This document shows, one piece after another, positions 31,961-45,572 of a stretch of 64,000 nucleotides of DNA. A program made the translations under genes and the position numbers. The notes beneath the pieces were generated by a model. It worked only from the letters and a program-made list of their open reading frames with translations, ran no database searches and had not been told where the DNA came from. Position 1 is the first letter of the stretch; every line of letters begins with the position of its first letter. The stretch covers positions 351,540,425 through 351,604,424 of the forward strand of contig OV050030.1 of the NCBI GenBank assembly GCA_920105625.2. The letters are read 5' to 3'. The DNA comes from Clusia tigrina (taxonomy: Eukaryota > Arthropoda > Insecta > Diptera > Clusiidae).

Positions 31961-33300
31961 CTCGATTAAATTTACTCTTTTGTTATGTACTTTTTCATTT
32001 TTTTCCTGGTCTCTCCAGATTTCTTTTAGTTTTATTAAATTCCCTATTTTAAGTTTTTCTTTATTTTTTTCTGGGTCCAATACTGGGTGTCTGCTTAGGC
32101 AGTCAGCTCCCAAATAATTTTTTCCTGGGGCATATTTTATTTTAAAATCATATTGAGATAGATAATGTGTCAAATCACCCAGCTCTTCGTCAGTTCTTGA
32201 CTTCAAATTCATGTTTCAAGTGGTTTATGGTCTGAATAAATTGTAAATGATTTACCTATTAGGCAATATTGCCAATATCTTATTGCTTCTTTGATGGCCA
32301 AGCGTTCTAAATATATAGATTTTTCTATGCTACTGGTCTCTCTTTGCCGTTGGGTTGTGTCTGCTTCAAAACTGCACCCACTCCTTCCAGCGATGCATCT
32401 GTGTAAATATTTATCTGTAATTCTTGGTCAAAAGTTTCTAGAACTGGTTGCGAACATAATAAGCTATTCTATCTTTTCAAATGATTTTTGACAGTCTTCA
32501 GACTAAATAAAATTCTGATTTTTCCTTAGTAGCTTATGGATTGGATCTAGAATTATTTTAGTATGTACTCATGATACAAATTTATTTTACCCATAAATTG
32601 CCTTATATTTTTCTGGGTTTTTGGAACTGCAAAATTTCAAATCAAAATTAAGTTGTCCTTTACTGGCCTGATTGAATTATTCTGAATTATATGGCCGAGG
32701 TATTTTACCATGTCTGATGTAACGGTACGTTTTCGTAATTTTAACCTGAAGCCTTCTAGCTTTATTGCTTCCAGAAATTTTGTTAAATGGTCAATGTATT
32801 CCAAAACGGACTTTGAAAATATAATAATGTCATCTATATAATTAACTGCAAAATCTCTAAGTTTGTATTTCCTTAATATGTTACTTAGCATTCATTGAAA
32901 TATTGCTGGTGGCGTTTTAAATCAAAAAGGTAGGACAGTCCATTGGAAATGACCTTCTTGTGTGACAAAACCTGCATTTTTTCTATCTTCAATACGTAGA
33001 GAGATTGACTAAAAAGGAATATCCAATGTTGGACAAAATTTGGAATTTCTTGTTTTTATCACTAGGTCCTCAATCAGTGGAAATGACTGAGCTTCAGGCA
33101 CTACATCTTATTCAGATCCCTGAAATCTATACATAGTCTGGATTTTTTATTGTCTTCTTTTTTAAATGGCAAAGAGACTGGCGCAGCAAATGGACTGTAT
33201 GATTCTTCTATAAGGTTGTTATCCAATAATTTTGCTATTTGCTCTTAAATCTCTCTGCACCTGTAAGGCCTATTGCTACAATATTTGTCCACTAATAGGT
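31931..33300 (-). pseudogene. Gypsy copy 1 RT and RNase H
   Basis: KKSRLCIDFRDLN-type RT motif near 33130, then 32891-32637 with VNYIDDIIIFSKS (catalytic YIDD) and KYLGHIIQNNSIRP, then 32212-31931 with KIKYAPGKNYLGADCLSRHP, the end of RNase H. Many stops and shifts separate these pieces. Product: polymerase of a Gypsy-type element; dead. Confidence 0.8.
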
Positions 33301-33739
33301 CTATTCTTGTTTCATATTCCTTAACTATGCTAATAATCATACTAAGCTTTTGCAAAAATTGATTTGTATTTATCAATTAGTTTTATTATCTCCGATTTCT
33401 GATATTGATCTAAATGATTTACTCTTATTCAAAATTCTTTTCTTCTACATGCTCGTTAAAGATTATTACATATTTTCGGTAAGTGTTACTTTTAGTTTTC
33501 TTATCTGTCAATGCAGCAACTGTTTTTTTTATTGTTGGCAATTTTCTCTACTTCATTATTTTTATTACAAAAAACCTTATTTTTCTCTTGATAGAAATTA
33601 TTTTTTTTAAATACTTTTAAGTTTTCACCTTAATTTAATCTGAATATCTTTATCTTATCTAGTCCAATTAAAAATGCATATTGAAACTTTTTCGCATCTA
33701 TTATGTAGACATAAACACTTTTTTCCATTTCAAAGATTT

Positions 33740-33934
33740 TTACTTTATAAAAGTTGTCAAACCATTTGTTTTCTTTACACCATTACTTATTATTAAATTA
33801 TTCTGATTTGAAATATTTGCTTTATTGTTTCTCAATTTTAATAATTCTGAGTTTATTAAGAAAATATTAGAACCTGAATCATACACTCCAAATACTCTCA
33901 TTATCGTTTTTTTTATCGGTGCGTTCGGCTTCAA
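33740..33934 (-). pseudogene. Gypsy copy 1 protease fragment
   Basis: GVYDSGSNIFLINSELLKL carries the retropepsin D-S-G-S active site. Copy 2 lacks this block (deletion near 63610). Confidence 0.65.
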
Positions 33935-34065
33935 TCACTGAATTATTAACATTTCTAATTTGATTTGTTTTTTGTTTGTGACTTTCATTTGTTCTAAGCC
34001 AGCATACTGATTCAGGGTGATAGTAATTTTTTTTTGTTTTTTTTTATCCATCACAAATTGCTCAT

Positions 34066-35099
<1,034 letters not shown>

Positions 35100-35393
35100 A
35101 AAATTAGTTAGGCTTGCAAATTTACTTAAATGATGAGCGTTCAGCGATTGCCCCCCAGGGTGCACAAAGCGACTGGGTGAAGTAGTGCACCGCTATTTCT
35201 ACGGAGAATATAAAATGACGCTGAGAATTGTGACACTGATAGCGAGGTAGTTTCGACTCCAACATCGATCGACACACAATTCATGCTAGCAAGTGCAGGT
35301 AAATCCGAGAAGCAAGAGAATGCTGAAATGAAGAGCATTGTGCATGCGGATAGTTTCATGATAATGTGAAGGGAAATTGAGTAGCTGAGTAGC

Positions 35394-36390
35394 ATGATGG
35401 ATAGTCAGCGCAATATCAACAAGGCGGTGAGATTCCTTCTCGCAGACATCAGTAGGCTGCATCAAACAGGAACAAGAGAGCAGTTTCGCAAAAAAGTAGG
35501 CGTAGCCACAGCGAAGGCAACGCAAATGTCACCGTGGATCAGCATAAGAGTGCAGCCCAAGAGAACGAGGACAGCAGCGCAAACTGACGACATGGTGGAG
35601 GTATTCCCTACTTACTACAAAAAAGCGCACTCGTGTTGTGTCTCCGAAGCCACTGCGACAAAAACTGCAACAACAGAATGACAAACAGGTAGCACTAAGT
35701 CACTAAGACCGATTGGCAGCTAGTGGAAAGGAAGACAACAGCTAAGCGGGGTATCGGAGCCAACGAGCTACAAAAAAGTAGTCAAAGAGAACCGTCCGAG
35801 GTCCGATGCTCTCATTATTGCAAAAACCGATGCCTCTCCGGTCTGCAGACATTTTACAGAAAGTAAAACCAAGCACAGCATTTAAAGTTCTTGGCGAGGA
35901 CTTCAAGAGCATTTGTAGAGCGGCAAAAGGCGAACTGATTTTCGACTTGAATTGGACTGAAGACCTCAAGACAACGAGTTACCAAGCTGCGATCGCAGAG
36001 GTGCTAAAGGAGGCGGCAACGGTAGCAGCGAAGACGCACATGCTTACCATCCAGTGCAGAGATCTCGATGATATTACCACTCCAACGAAGATTTGTAATG
36101 TATAGAACGAACAAGCGGCATCAGGCGCCCGATCGATGCAGCCTTACAAAGTATGCGAAACGGGTATATCGGCACTCAAACCGCCTATATCAACCTGCCA
36201 ATGGACGACGTAAAAAAGGTCCTGAAGGCCCAGCGGGTACGGATTGGATGGGCTTCTTGTAGGGTCCGAGAATCGGTAACACTGAAGCACTGCTACAAAT
36301 GTAGGGGTTACGGACACGTGGCTCAACAATCCAAGGAAGAGGTAGACAGAATCGATGTGGTAGCTATAAGTGCCCAGCGAAAATAAACAG
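35394..36390 (+). pseudogene. R1-clade ORF1 fragments
   Basis: Three pieces: 35394-35681 (Ser/Thr and basic), 35806-36105 (AFKVLGEDFKSICRAAKGELIF ... TIQCRDLDDITTP) and 36153-36386 with HCYKCRGYGHVAQQSK. The last is a CCHC knuckle whose fourth ligand is missing (Ser in place of Cys). A related ORF1 fragment recurs at 39800-40020. Confidence 0.65.
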
Positions 36391-36960
36391 CGGTATATGA
36401 AATTAGTGCAGCTAAATCTGAATTACTGCGCGGCAGTCCAAGACCTACTGCATCAATCGGTGATCGAGCAGAATTTTGATATAGCCAAATAGTATAAAAA
36501 TATAGATGGGCACGATTGGGAGGCGGATTCCAGTAGCAAAGCAGCCATCTGGGCTCTGAACGGTATCTGCTTTCAACAAAGAATGGCTTCTAAATAAAAT
36601 GGTTACACCTGGGTTAAATTCGGTGGTCTGTACCTATTTACCTGTTATGCCCCGCCAAGCATGAGTTTAGCCGACTTCGAATGTATGCTCACATCCATGG
36701 TGGAGGAGGCACGAGGGATATCGCCGGTGGTTATTGCGGGAGATTTCAACACTTGGTCCGCGACTTGGGGGAGCACGCGCACTAGTCATCATGGCAGAAT
36801 TCTGCTGGAGTTCCTGGCGGCCTTGGACCTCGTCATTCTCAACCAGGTCGGTTAGCACACTTTTGACTCACACAGGGGTAGGTCCATAATAGACCTATCC
36901 TTCGCATCGCGCGATGGTCTATCTGTAACTTATATACGCATAGCGACCACGTGGGCATAG
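36390..36960 (+). pseudogene. R1-clade AP-endonuclease fragment
   Basis: QLNLNYCAAVQDLL near 36408 (N-terminal Asn), SSKAAIWAL near 36533, and VVIAGDFNTWSATWGS near 36730 (Asp-x-Asn catalytic pair). A stop at about 36490 and an ochre-like break near 36595 interrupt it. Confidence 0.75.
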
Positions 36961-37030
36961 TTATTGAGATGGATAACTGGGCTTAATGGCGTACAAAACA
37001 GATGCGCAATGCCCAGAAAAAGGCTAGCAC

Positions 37031-38350
37031 GTGCGTTTTGATGCGGAGGTCTTTGATCTGGAACAAATCAGCATGACTACTGCCACGACCATAACGGATA
37101 TCAACACCAATGGGTTCAGCAAAGCCTGCGATGCGGTGATAGCAAGGGTGGTAAATCGGCACGCTAAAAAACCAGTTTATTGGTGGAATGAGGAGATCGT
37201 AACCGCCAGGAAGGAGTGTATTCAAGCCTGCCGAAAGGCTCAGAGGGCTCAAAAGCATCCGTTATGGGATACACTACGAGTGGAGTACAAAAAATGCCGA
37301 AAAGCGTTGATCATGAGTAAGCTAAAAGGAGCTAGGTCACCGCCCTGATGAGAACTATTGCAGCTACACTCCTCCCACGCAGACGGACAGAATGTCCAAT
37401 AATAGCAAGGGTCCAAAATGCGAAATCCCTGCTGTTACCAGTAGCGATGTAATCTTACTCCTGAGGAGAATCGCCGACAACAAAGCTCCCGGTCTAGATG
37501 GCTTCCCAAATGTGGCAATAAAAGCGACAATAGAAGCGAGGGCAGAAGCTTTTGCTCTGATGTACAATGCGTGCATAAAGGAAGGGATATTCCCAGATAG
37601 ATGGATATAGCAACGACTTTTACTACTGCTCAAACGGGAAAGCAACCAGAGCATAGGCAAAATCTTGGAGCGAATTATCTGCGAACAACTCCAGGAGGCG
37701 GTGGGCTTTCCGACTGTCAATGTAGTTTCCGAAGGGGACTTTCGACAGTAGATGCCATTCAGGCCGTAATGGACATAGGCCGTGAAGCAACAAGTGGCAA
37801 GCAAGTGGTCATGCTGGATATCAAAAATGCGTTCGACTCCGCGAGCTGGAGCTTAATTATGGAAGCACTGCGGAGTTTCTGCGCTCTGGTGTACTTACAA
37901 CGGTTGATATCTAGTTATTTCCAGGACAGAGTGTTACAGAGTATTACGAAAATGATGAGTGCTTTCGTCGCTCTGCAATCACGGCCGCCGTCCCACAAGG
38001 ATCAGTACTCGGAACTATCCTGCGGAACATAATGTATGATGGGAAACTCCGCTTGGACCTACCAATAGATGTAGCGCTCATCGGATACGCAGACGACATC
38101 GCAAAAGTGGCGATTGCAAAACACTATAACACACTGCAGACGAGATGCAACGACACAATTGGGTGTGTTGTGGAGTGGCTCACTAATGCAAAGCTGGAAT
38201 TGGCCGCACAAAAAAAAAGAGGCGGTACTACTGAGTACGATAAAAGTAAGCGAGAGGTTCACCATCACAGTGGGAAGTCAGCAGATCGCATTCCAACCAC
38301 AACCTCGGTACCTGGGAGGAATTATTGACTCACATTCAAAGAACATCTGA
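37031..38350 (+). pseudogene. R1-clade reverse transcriptase fragment
   Basis: Linker KPVYWWNEEIVTARKEC (37170), then NKAPGLDGFPNVAIKA (37480), LSTVDAIQAVMDI and MLDIKNAFDSASW (37738-37850), IGYADDIAKVAI (38074-38110) and PRYLGGIIDSH (38305). These are the ordered RT motifs up to the thumb. At least four frameshifts separate them. Confidence 0.8.
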
Positions 38351-38690
38351 GAGCATGTTGCGAAAAGGCCACGAGACTAAACGGAGCACTTACACGCATG
38401 ATGCCAAATTTGGAGGCCCACGCTCAAGTCAACTTAGACTGCTATCAACGGTTACTAGCTCCATCAGTTTACATGCCGCGTCTATCTAGGTGGAAGCCAC
38501 TATAGTGAATGCTCTCATTAAATGCATCCAGTCAGAAAATAGACTGAGTGCACTACGCGTGGCTAGCACATTCCGTAGTGTATCGGACGATGCAATAGGA
38601 TAATAAGCAGCAAACTACCCATTGACTTGCTGGCGCAGGAAGTATACCGGCTCTACAAGCAGTTTTTAGCGCAGTTAGAGTCCTGCACTG

Positions 38691-39435
38691 ACGGGGTTTT
38701 GACTTTAAATGTTTTCCTCTTCCTTAAATACTAAAAAAAACTAAAAAATTGGGCAACAATAAATTGTATGGATTTGGCAACATTCGGTCACCTTTAAGGC
38801 AATTTCACAGCACTGCCAGGGTTGAAATAAGGGATACGGGACAACAACAATACGGACTGATAGTGCAACTGGGATGCCTTATGAAATCGGCAGAAGCGAA
38901 GCACTCTTTTACCGACGACTTCCACAACATAAACACCTATTTGGAATCTACCAATCACTTAAGTAGTGTTCGGCCAACCAAACCGACGCAGGGCACAACT
39001 CAATTATTTAGAAGACTAGTACGACCTGAACCAGTCAGTCACTCTTGCCGGATGAGGACCTAAGCGAGTCAATCACTTTCGCGGGACAGTCACTGTAATA
39101 GGAACCGTAACATGAACGTTTCCTGAACCCCACACCACAGGAAAAAATAATAAAAACTAGCGGCAGATGAACGATAAGATGATAAGCTACTGAAGGTCTC
39201 GGATAGCCGGAAGGCCTGCAGTAGCAGGTTAGTTGTGAATAAGTTTCTGACAAATAAGTAGCCCCGACGAGGAACGGCAAGAATCTGAGGACGCGGTAGT
39301 AAAGCTTGCAAACCCGATAAAAAGTTGTAAGTTTGGGCACGTACTGTATGGACAAGCGTACAAACATAAACAATGGTAACAACAAGCAGCAATATACTCC
39401 AGCAAAAAATGTGGCGGATATCTTAAATAGAAGCT
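38691..39435. other. No recognised gene
   Basis: Contains a 104-codon open stretch (38749-39063) without motif. It lies between two R1-clade fragments, so probably decayed element sequence. Confidence 0.3.
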
Positions 39436-40022
39436 CTTTCATTGAAAGATCACCCCCATACAGACAGGAGCAGTAGCGGAATGGGCAGCGGTTGTGGTAC
39501 CACCCCTCATTATCAGAATGACAGATCTGGGAAAAAACATTATTGATCTACTACACTTTTGCAAGCTTAAGCAAAATGTGCTTAATGAGGTAAAACGAGA
39601 AGTAGGGGTTATGATGGAAAAAACGCCTGTCGAACAGATAAAATAATAACGGCCGATAAATCAACAACGGGGTCAGCAAACAACGATCCTACCGTGATAC
39701 TTGAAATTCCGCCTGCGCAGGGCACTAGGCATAAGCCACCAGCCCGGTCCGAGGTTGTCACGCCGCACCGCATTGTCCGTTAAAATAATTTGCAGGAGAT
39801 GTTAGGCGCATATATCAGGCTACCAAAGGTTACTAGTAATCAAGCTTTAGAGTTCTACCCAAAATGAAACTGCTAAAAAAAGAGGCGGTTGAGAAAATTC
39901 TCAGAGATGCTGCAAAAATGGTTGCAAAAACACACACCGTCACAATCAAATGTAGAGATGTGGAGATGATCACTACCCCCGATGAGTTTTGTAACATCAG
40001 CCGACATCTGCGCAATACGTAA
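39436..40022 (+). pseudogene. Second R1-clade ORF1 fragment
   Basis: The plus-strand reading near 39865-40005 gives ILRDAAKMVAKTHTVTIKCRD and a TTPDEFCNI block, parallel to 36005-36100 of the first R1-clade copy. It is short, with upstream stops, and is probably the 5' part of another truncated copy. Confidence 0.6.
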
Positions 40023-40122
40023 TAGCGAAAGTGCTACTTACTTAGTTTATAACCTCGTATTATAATGTTGTTAACTATTTTGACAAAGAAATTTGTCTTT
40101 ATAACAGAGTTCGAAAACTACC

Positions 40123-41290
40123 CATGGGTTTTTGGTTGAAAACACGAACTCCAACAAAAGGAAGGTCAAGTAAATCTACTGATCCTGAAAATGATATAAT
40201 AACTGTGGTTTCATCTATGAACAAACCAAAGAGGAAGTACGATGAGAGTTATTTGAATTTAGGATTTACATATACGGGCAATTCAGATGTTCCAGATGCA
40301 ATGTGTGTTTTATGCCTTAAAATACTTGCAAACTGCTCTTTAGATCCAGCAAAACTTCGCAGGCCCTTTGATACTATACACCCTGATTATAAAGGAAAAG
40401 GTATACAGTTTTTTAAGAGACGACGCGACTCACTAGAAAAGTGCCAACTTCAAATGATTGCAGTGGCTGCAACTGAAAATGCAACAGGGGCATCTTCTCG
40501 CATGAGTTACCGCATTGCCCTTAATGGTGAATTTCATTCAATTGGAGAGAGACTCAATAAGCCATGTGCGATAGACACGGAGGCATGTGTTCTTAACGAG
40601 CAGGCTACTAAAAATTATATGCAATACAATTAGCAATTGATACTGTTTCAAGACGCATTAAACATCTTTCTAGTAGCATAGAGAAAGATTTAATTCATCG
40701 TCTTGGACTTTCCAATGAATATGCATTGCAAATGGATCAATCTACTAATGTCGCAGGACTAGCTGTCTAGTATTTATTCGTTACACATATGATAAAAGTA
40801 TTGAAAAATATTTGCTTATGTGCGCATATTTGCATGCACAAACTACAGGAGACGATAAATTCAATTGTTTTAATGATTATATATTCATCAGTTGAATCTA
40901 ATAATTTTGATTGTTTTCATGCCTTACACGAATGTATGAATGAATTAAATTTTAAAGTAGATGAAGAAGTTTCCAAAATATTTTTAGAACATCTACCTAA
41001 CTTGAAAACATCTCTTTTCCAATATTTTCCGGAAACAACCAACGCTTCCTGGATTCGGAGTCAAAGCAGTAGGCTTAAGCGCAAGTGGCAATAAAATCTA
41101 TTTGAATTAATTAGTGAATCGAATTTAAAACAAGATCAGCCTTTAAATGGTTTCTGCAAAATTTCAAAGATTTTTTCCGAAACTTGAAAGTTGCTAAAAG
41201 TGAAGAAACTCCATATTACTCCTGGAGCGTAGTCATCGACCGCTAGCTGAATATTTATGTCATCTTGTGAAGGAGGATGAAGCGAATTGG
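40123..41290 (+). pseudogene. hAT transposase fragment (ZBED5/SCAND3-type)
   Basis: Frame 40123-40633 starts near MGFWLKT and contains KRKYDESYLNLGFTY, a BED-type zinc site CVLC...IH, PDYKGKGIQFFKRRRDSL and SYRIAL...GE. It continues after a stop with RRIKHLSSSIEKDLIHRLGLSNEYALQMDQST (40645-40745) and then KVDEEVSKIFLEHLPNL (40960-41000). These blocks are those of hAT-derived ZBED5/FAM200/SCAND3-like proteins. The penultimate BED ligand is lost (usual 'RRHF..IH' reads RRPFDTIH). The fragment ends near 41290 against the LOA remnant. Whether it is a plain transposon or once had host use cannot be told. Confidence 0.75.
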
Positions 41291-41292
41291 GT

Positions 41293-41955
41293 TCAATTAG
41301 CATCAGCAATGGATGTATCCATTAACCAAACCACATTTTTCACGTTGTATGGTTTCCAACTCAGAATTCCAACGAATTTGAAACTTAAAGAATGGTTGGT
41401 CTCAAAAGTCCTGCAATCCACAAAAATTTCAGTCCCCGGAAAGTGTGTTTCTATTAGGGCATCTAGAGTGTCGGTATCAGAGTCAGTCCATTGACCGTCC
41501 GATCTCTGAATACATTTAAGAGCCCGAGGAGTCGTTTTGTGGATCCTCCGAAGTCTGCTTGTATCGGACGAGCTTTCTATGCTGCCACAGAAGTCTTGCC
41601 AAGACTCTCTTTTGGATCTCCTCACAGTATATTTGAGTTCCCTTTGTTTATCCTTGAAAGGGAGCCAGACATTGGTAGCGTTGGCTCTGTTGAAGAGCTT
41701 GAGGCATTCTTTACGTAGCTCATCAATTTCCGAATTCCACCAAGGGGGTTTGTGTTTGCCTCTTGGCTTCGAGGAGTTGTAGGTTTATTTGGCAGTAAAG
41801 TTAAATAGTGCTGTAATAGCTTCAACCGCTCGATTTATATCGAGGTGAGTATTGATAGTGGGGGGGAGTCGACTGCAGACCCGACTCCATAGTTGCCTGG
41901 AACTTTTTCCAGTCAGTTCTTTTTCTGTTAGTAATTCTTTTCAGAATCTGCATAA
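41293..41955 (-). pseudogene. LOA-like EN-RT linker
   Basis: Minus frames 41625-41293 and 41825-41622. MRRSKRESWQDFCGSIE and DALIETHFPG parallel SKRDSWKKYCEEIE and LLLDTHFPG of the first LOA element. The frame breaks near 41625. Confidence 0.75.
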
Positions 41956-41956
41956 T

Positions 41957-42622
41957 CTAAGGGGTCCGATATCCCAATCTTAAAGCATATATAACAGTGA
42001 TCCGAGAAGGAGCATTCTTGCGAAACGCACCAGCTCGAAAGAAGATGAGACGAGTACTTGTTGTGAGATCGAGAACCTCTCTTCTATTGGATGTAGTGAA
42101 GGTTGGCTCGCTTCCCCTGTTAGCAATGTCTAGGTCATGGGCAAGAATAAAATCAAAAAGTGACTGACCCCGCTCGTTGGTGTCCGTGCTGCCCCACATC
42201 TCGTGATGGGCATTGGCATCGGCCCCGATGAAGACCGGGACTCGCTTCCTGTTCGCCTCCGTTACCAGCAGCTTTAAAGTGTCTGGAGGCGGCGATTGTC
42301 CGTGGTCGTGCGCCATATAGCTGCTGACGATCCATGTAGCCATGGTGTTGGTTGGAATGACCATGGCTACATTGTCCTTGACGCTGAACCTGTGAAGAAG
42401 AGCGTTAATATTGTTTTTAACAATAATATAGGCTCTGGGTTTACCTTGATCCTGCACGAATACTGTGCGGTATCCGCTGATGTGTAGTCCGCGAACCTGA
42501 TCATTTATGACCCACGGCTCCTGGACCAGTATGAGTTCCTCTCCTTTTTGATTCATGTAGAGGATCAGGGCTGCCGAGGCAGCTGTTGAATGGTGAAGGT
42601 TATTCTGTAATACCCTCACCAT
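41957..42622 (-). pseudogene. LOA-like AP-endonuclease
   Basis: Begins MVRVLQNNLHHSTAAS (Asn), with LVQEPWVIN (Glu), VPVFIGADANAHHEMWGS (Asp-x-Asn) and REVLDLT. The terminal S-D-H motif is lost to a frameshift near 42010, replaced by an unrelated tail. The start overlaps the end of ORF1, as in the first copy. Confidence 0.85.
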
Positions 42623-43801
42623 TCACGGAGGTGGCCATCATCGTCACATTGGCGTCCTCCTCCTCAGACAGAGGAGAATCCCCAACGTCGTCGGTATTCA
42701 TTATCGGTATGTGTGGGGGGCTTGTTTGTTCCCAGATTGTCGCTCCTATAGACCTTGAGTGAGATCGAACTAAAGCCATAGTTGATCTCTCCCTTTTTGG
42801 CATAATTAGGAGCGAGAGATACCTCATTGAGAATAATGAGGATCTCGCGGGAGTTGCCTTTGAGCTCGCCTATCTTAGCGACCTTCCAATCATCCGTGTG
42901 GAAGTCGTAGTTTCTATGGCGAAGCAAATCCAGAATTTCGTCCGGCGAGGAGTGGTCTGCCTGAACCCAGGCCCTCAAACGCGGACGGTTCGGGATCTGG
43001 TCTTTGGGAACAGTTGAGAGCTTAGCCCCCGGCCAGATTTCACAGACCATTTCGATGGCCAGCATGTAAAGCTCAGCAGAGCGCACACGCGACGAGCTTC
43101 ACGTGCCCCTGGTAACATTCCGTATCCCGGCATATGGCCGAGGGGCCAGGATTGGCTGTCAGGATGTCTCTATAGAACCTGAACAGAGCTTTCTCCACCA
43201 TTTTCCAGTTTTCTGGGGAAATGGTACCGTCACTGTTTCCAGTGTCGACGATGGCCCAGATGAGGCCCTCTTTGGCTACCTCATTAAATGGCCGAGTCAA
43301 TCTGGGCTTGGAAGCCAGTCGTGGGCTTTTAGTTTCCTGCAAGACTGATCGGGAGGGCTGCTCAATCGACCGTTGTCGTTTCTGCGCAGCCTCAGGGGGG
43401 GCTGAGAAGGAGCACCAACATATTTGTGTGCCCATTTAAGCGCTCCCTTGCCTTTATCGGACAGTGAAGCAGGGTGGGAACATTCCAACCGGAGCAGAAT
43501 TGTGAAGGCGGACCTCCGGGTTCTGTACGCCCAAGTACACATGCATGCGAGCACCTGAATGGAGATCGGTGCTAGGGCCCGTGCTGGAGGAGGTCGGCGT
43601 ATTTGCCTGAGCTCTCCCTGTACCAGCCCGAGGGACAGACGGAGGGACGACCCTAGAACCCGGCATAGCTGCCCTAGTGTTTTGGAATGGCCCGAAGCAG
43701 GGTTTTTCTGACCCTGGGAGGATGCAATTGTGGCTGGGAACGGGGCTGGCCCTTTGGCCGTAACACCCGAAGACATCCTCGGTCTGGCGACAAAAGTCCA
43801 A
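42600..43801 (-). pseudogene. LOA-like ORF1, broken
   Basis: Three overlapping minus frames (43801-43454, 43435-43073, 43086-42664). RLTRPFNEVAKEGLIWAIVD and RLRAWVQADHSSPDEILDLL ... ILIILNEVSLAPNYAKKGEINYGFSSISLKVY occupy the place of the folded module of the first LOA ORF1. At least two frameshifts. Confidence 0.7.
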
Positions 43802-43860
43802 AACGAAGCTATTGGGGAGCTTAAGGCTGTTTTTGCCTAACTAAGCTCGTTGTTGTTGTT

Positions 43861-44711
<851 letters not shown>

Positions 44712-44712
<1 letters not shown>

Positions 44713-44729
44713 GGCGCCCGAGCAGGGAC
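44712..44729 (+). promoter_or_regulatory. Errantivirus primer-binding site
   Basis: TGGCGCCCGAGCAGGGAC directly follows the 5' LTR, sharing its first T with the LTR end. The TGGCGCCCG start is that of Lys-type tRNA primer sites. Confidence 0.8.
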
Positions 44730-44939
44730 CCGCTAAAGGAGCGGGCTCCCCAAAAATCGGAAGGCTTATTATAAAACTATAACAAATGTGAGAAAAATTG
44801 CTCAGCGATTCACCACCTTCGGGGGGACCCTCCTGGCAATGTAAAAGTGAACTAAGATTGAAAAGTGGAAAGTAAACCAAAGCCTTCCGATGCAAATATA
44901 GTGGCCCTTGAAGGGTATTGTGCGAACATTGTGATATAA

Positions 44940-45183
44940 AAATTAAAACAAATAAATCCTTACGTCTCCATCCTGAGATTCCCAAGGGACCCTCCAGGAT
45001 ATAACAAAAGAAAAAGGTTCTGTGACCCCGAAGATCCTCAGACCTAATATGAAGAAATTATTGATTCAAATTAAAACAAATAAATCCTTACGTCTCCATC
45101 CTGAGATTCCCAAGGGACCCTCCAGGATATAACAATAGAAAAAGGTTCTGTGACCCCGAAGACCCTCAGACCTAATATAAAGA
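44940..45183 (+). repeat. 128-bp tandem duplication in the errantivirus leader
   Basis: AATTAAAACAAATAAATCCT... repeats at 44941 and again at 45069, each running through GATTCCCAAGGGACCCTCCAG, GGTTCTGTGACCCCGAAGA and CTCAGACCTAATAT. Only a few substitutions separate the two units. Near-perfect recent duplication. Confidence 0.9.
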
Positions 45184-45377
45184 ATTTTACTTTACTTTTA
45201 TTTTTCATTCAAAATTCGCTTGTAGCGATGATTGAAAATGGGACAGAAGTTCCTTAATTAAAATATAATATTCACCATGATGTGCATAATCGGGTCACGG
45301 GGTACGCACATAGTGTACACCTATAAAATGAAAAATTATATTTTAATATATAAAAATGGTGAAATTGTAAAATGTAT

Positions 45378-45435
45378 TTGGCAAATTGCTGGGTGTCCTC
45401 GATTGTGGGCGACACAAGGTTCAACCCCTTGCCAA
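45378..45435 (+). other. tRNA-like folded unit 1 in the leader
   Basis: The outer stem TTGGCAA/TTGCCAA (45378-45384 with 45429-45435), a middle hairpin GTGTC/GACAC (45393-45397 with 45411-45415, 13-base loop) and a T-arm-like hairpin AAGG-TTCAACC-CCTT (45416-45430). The whole can also be extended outward by GTAAAAT/ATTTTAC. About 58 nt, so shorter than a tRNA. Function inferred only from the fold and its repetition. Confidence 0.55.
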
Positions 45436-45515
45436 TTTTACGAAAGTAATATTTTACGAAAGTAATATTAAAAACGAAGGCGACAAATTGTCGGAAAAAT
45501 TTAAATTTATAATCT

Positions 45516-45572
45516 TTGGCGAACTGGTGGGTGCTTTAATTAATTGTAGCACAAGGTTCGACTCCTTGCCAA
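45516..45572 (+). other. tRNA-like folded unit 2 in the leader
   Basis: Same layout as unit 1: TTGGCGA with TTGCCAA, middle hairpin GTGCT/AGCAC (45531-45535 with 45548-45552, 12-base loop) and T-arm-like AAGG-TTCGACT-CCTT. GGTTCGACTCC (45555-45565) matches the Pol III B-box consensus, and TGGCGAACTGG (45517-45527) is A-box-like. The middle stem differs from unit 1 by two compensatory pairs. Confidence 0.55.

Larger units (their letters stand above)
35100..38690 (+). mobile_element. R1-clade-like non-LTR retrotransposon, decayed
   Basis: Plus-strand order: ORF1 fragments with one zinc knuckle (35394-36386), AP-endonuclease (36390-36960), RT (37390-38350) and a broken 3' end. Motif context resembles the R1 clade. 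Every domain has stops or shifts. Confidence 0.75.
41293..43860 (-). mobile_element. Second LOA-clade element, 3'-truncated
   Basis: Minus strand: ORF1 (43801-42664), endonuclease (42622-41957) and the EN-RT linker (41900-41293). RT and everything downstream are missing; the remnant ends where the hAT fragment begins. It differs clearly in sequence from the LOA element at 12565-18320, so it is another family of the same clade. Confidence 0.8.

Noticed and set aside
38749..39063. 104-codon ORF as a gene
   Set aside because: No motif, no neighbours of the kind a gene would have, and it lies between two R1-clade fragments.
45378..45572. True tRNA genes
   Set aside because: Units are only 57-58 nt with 12-13 base middle loops and no complete D arm, so not functional tRNAs; kept as tRNA-like structures.
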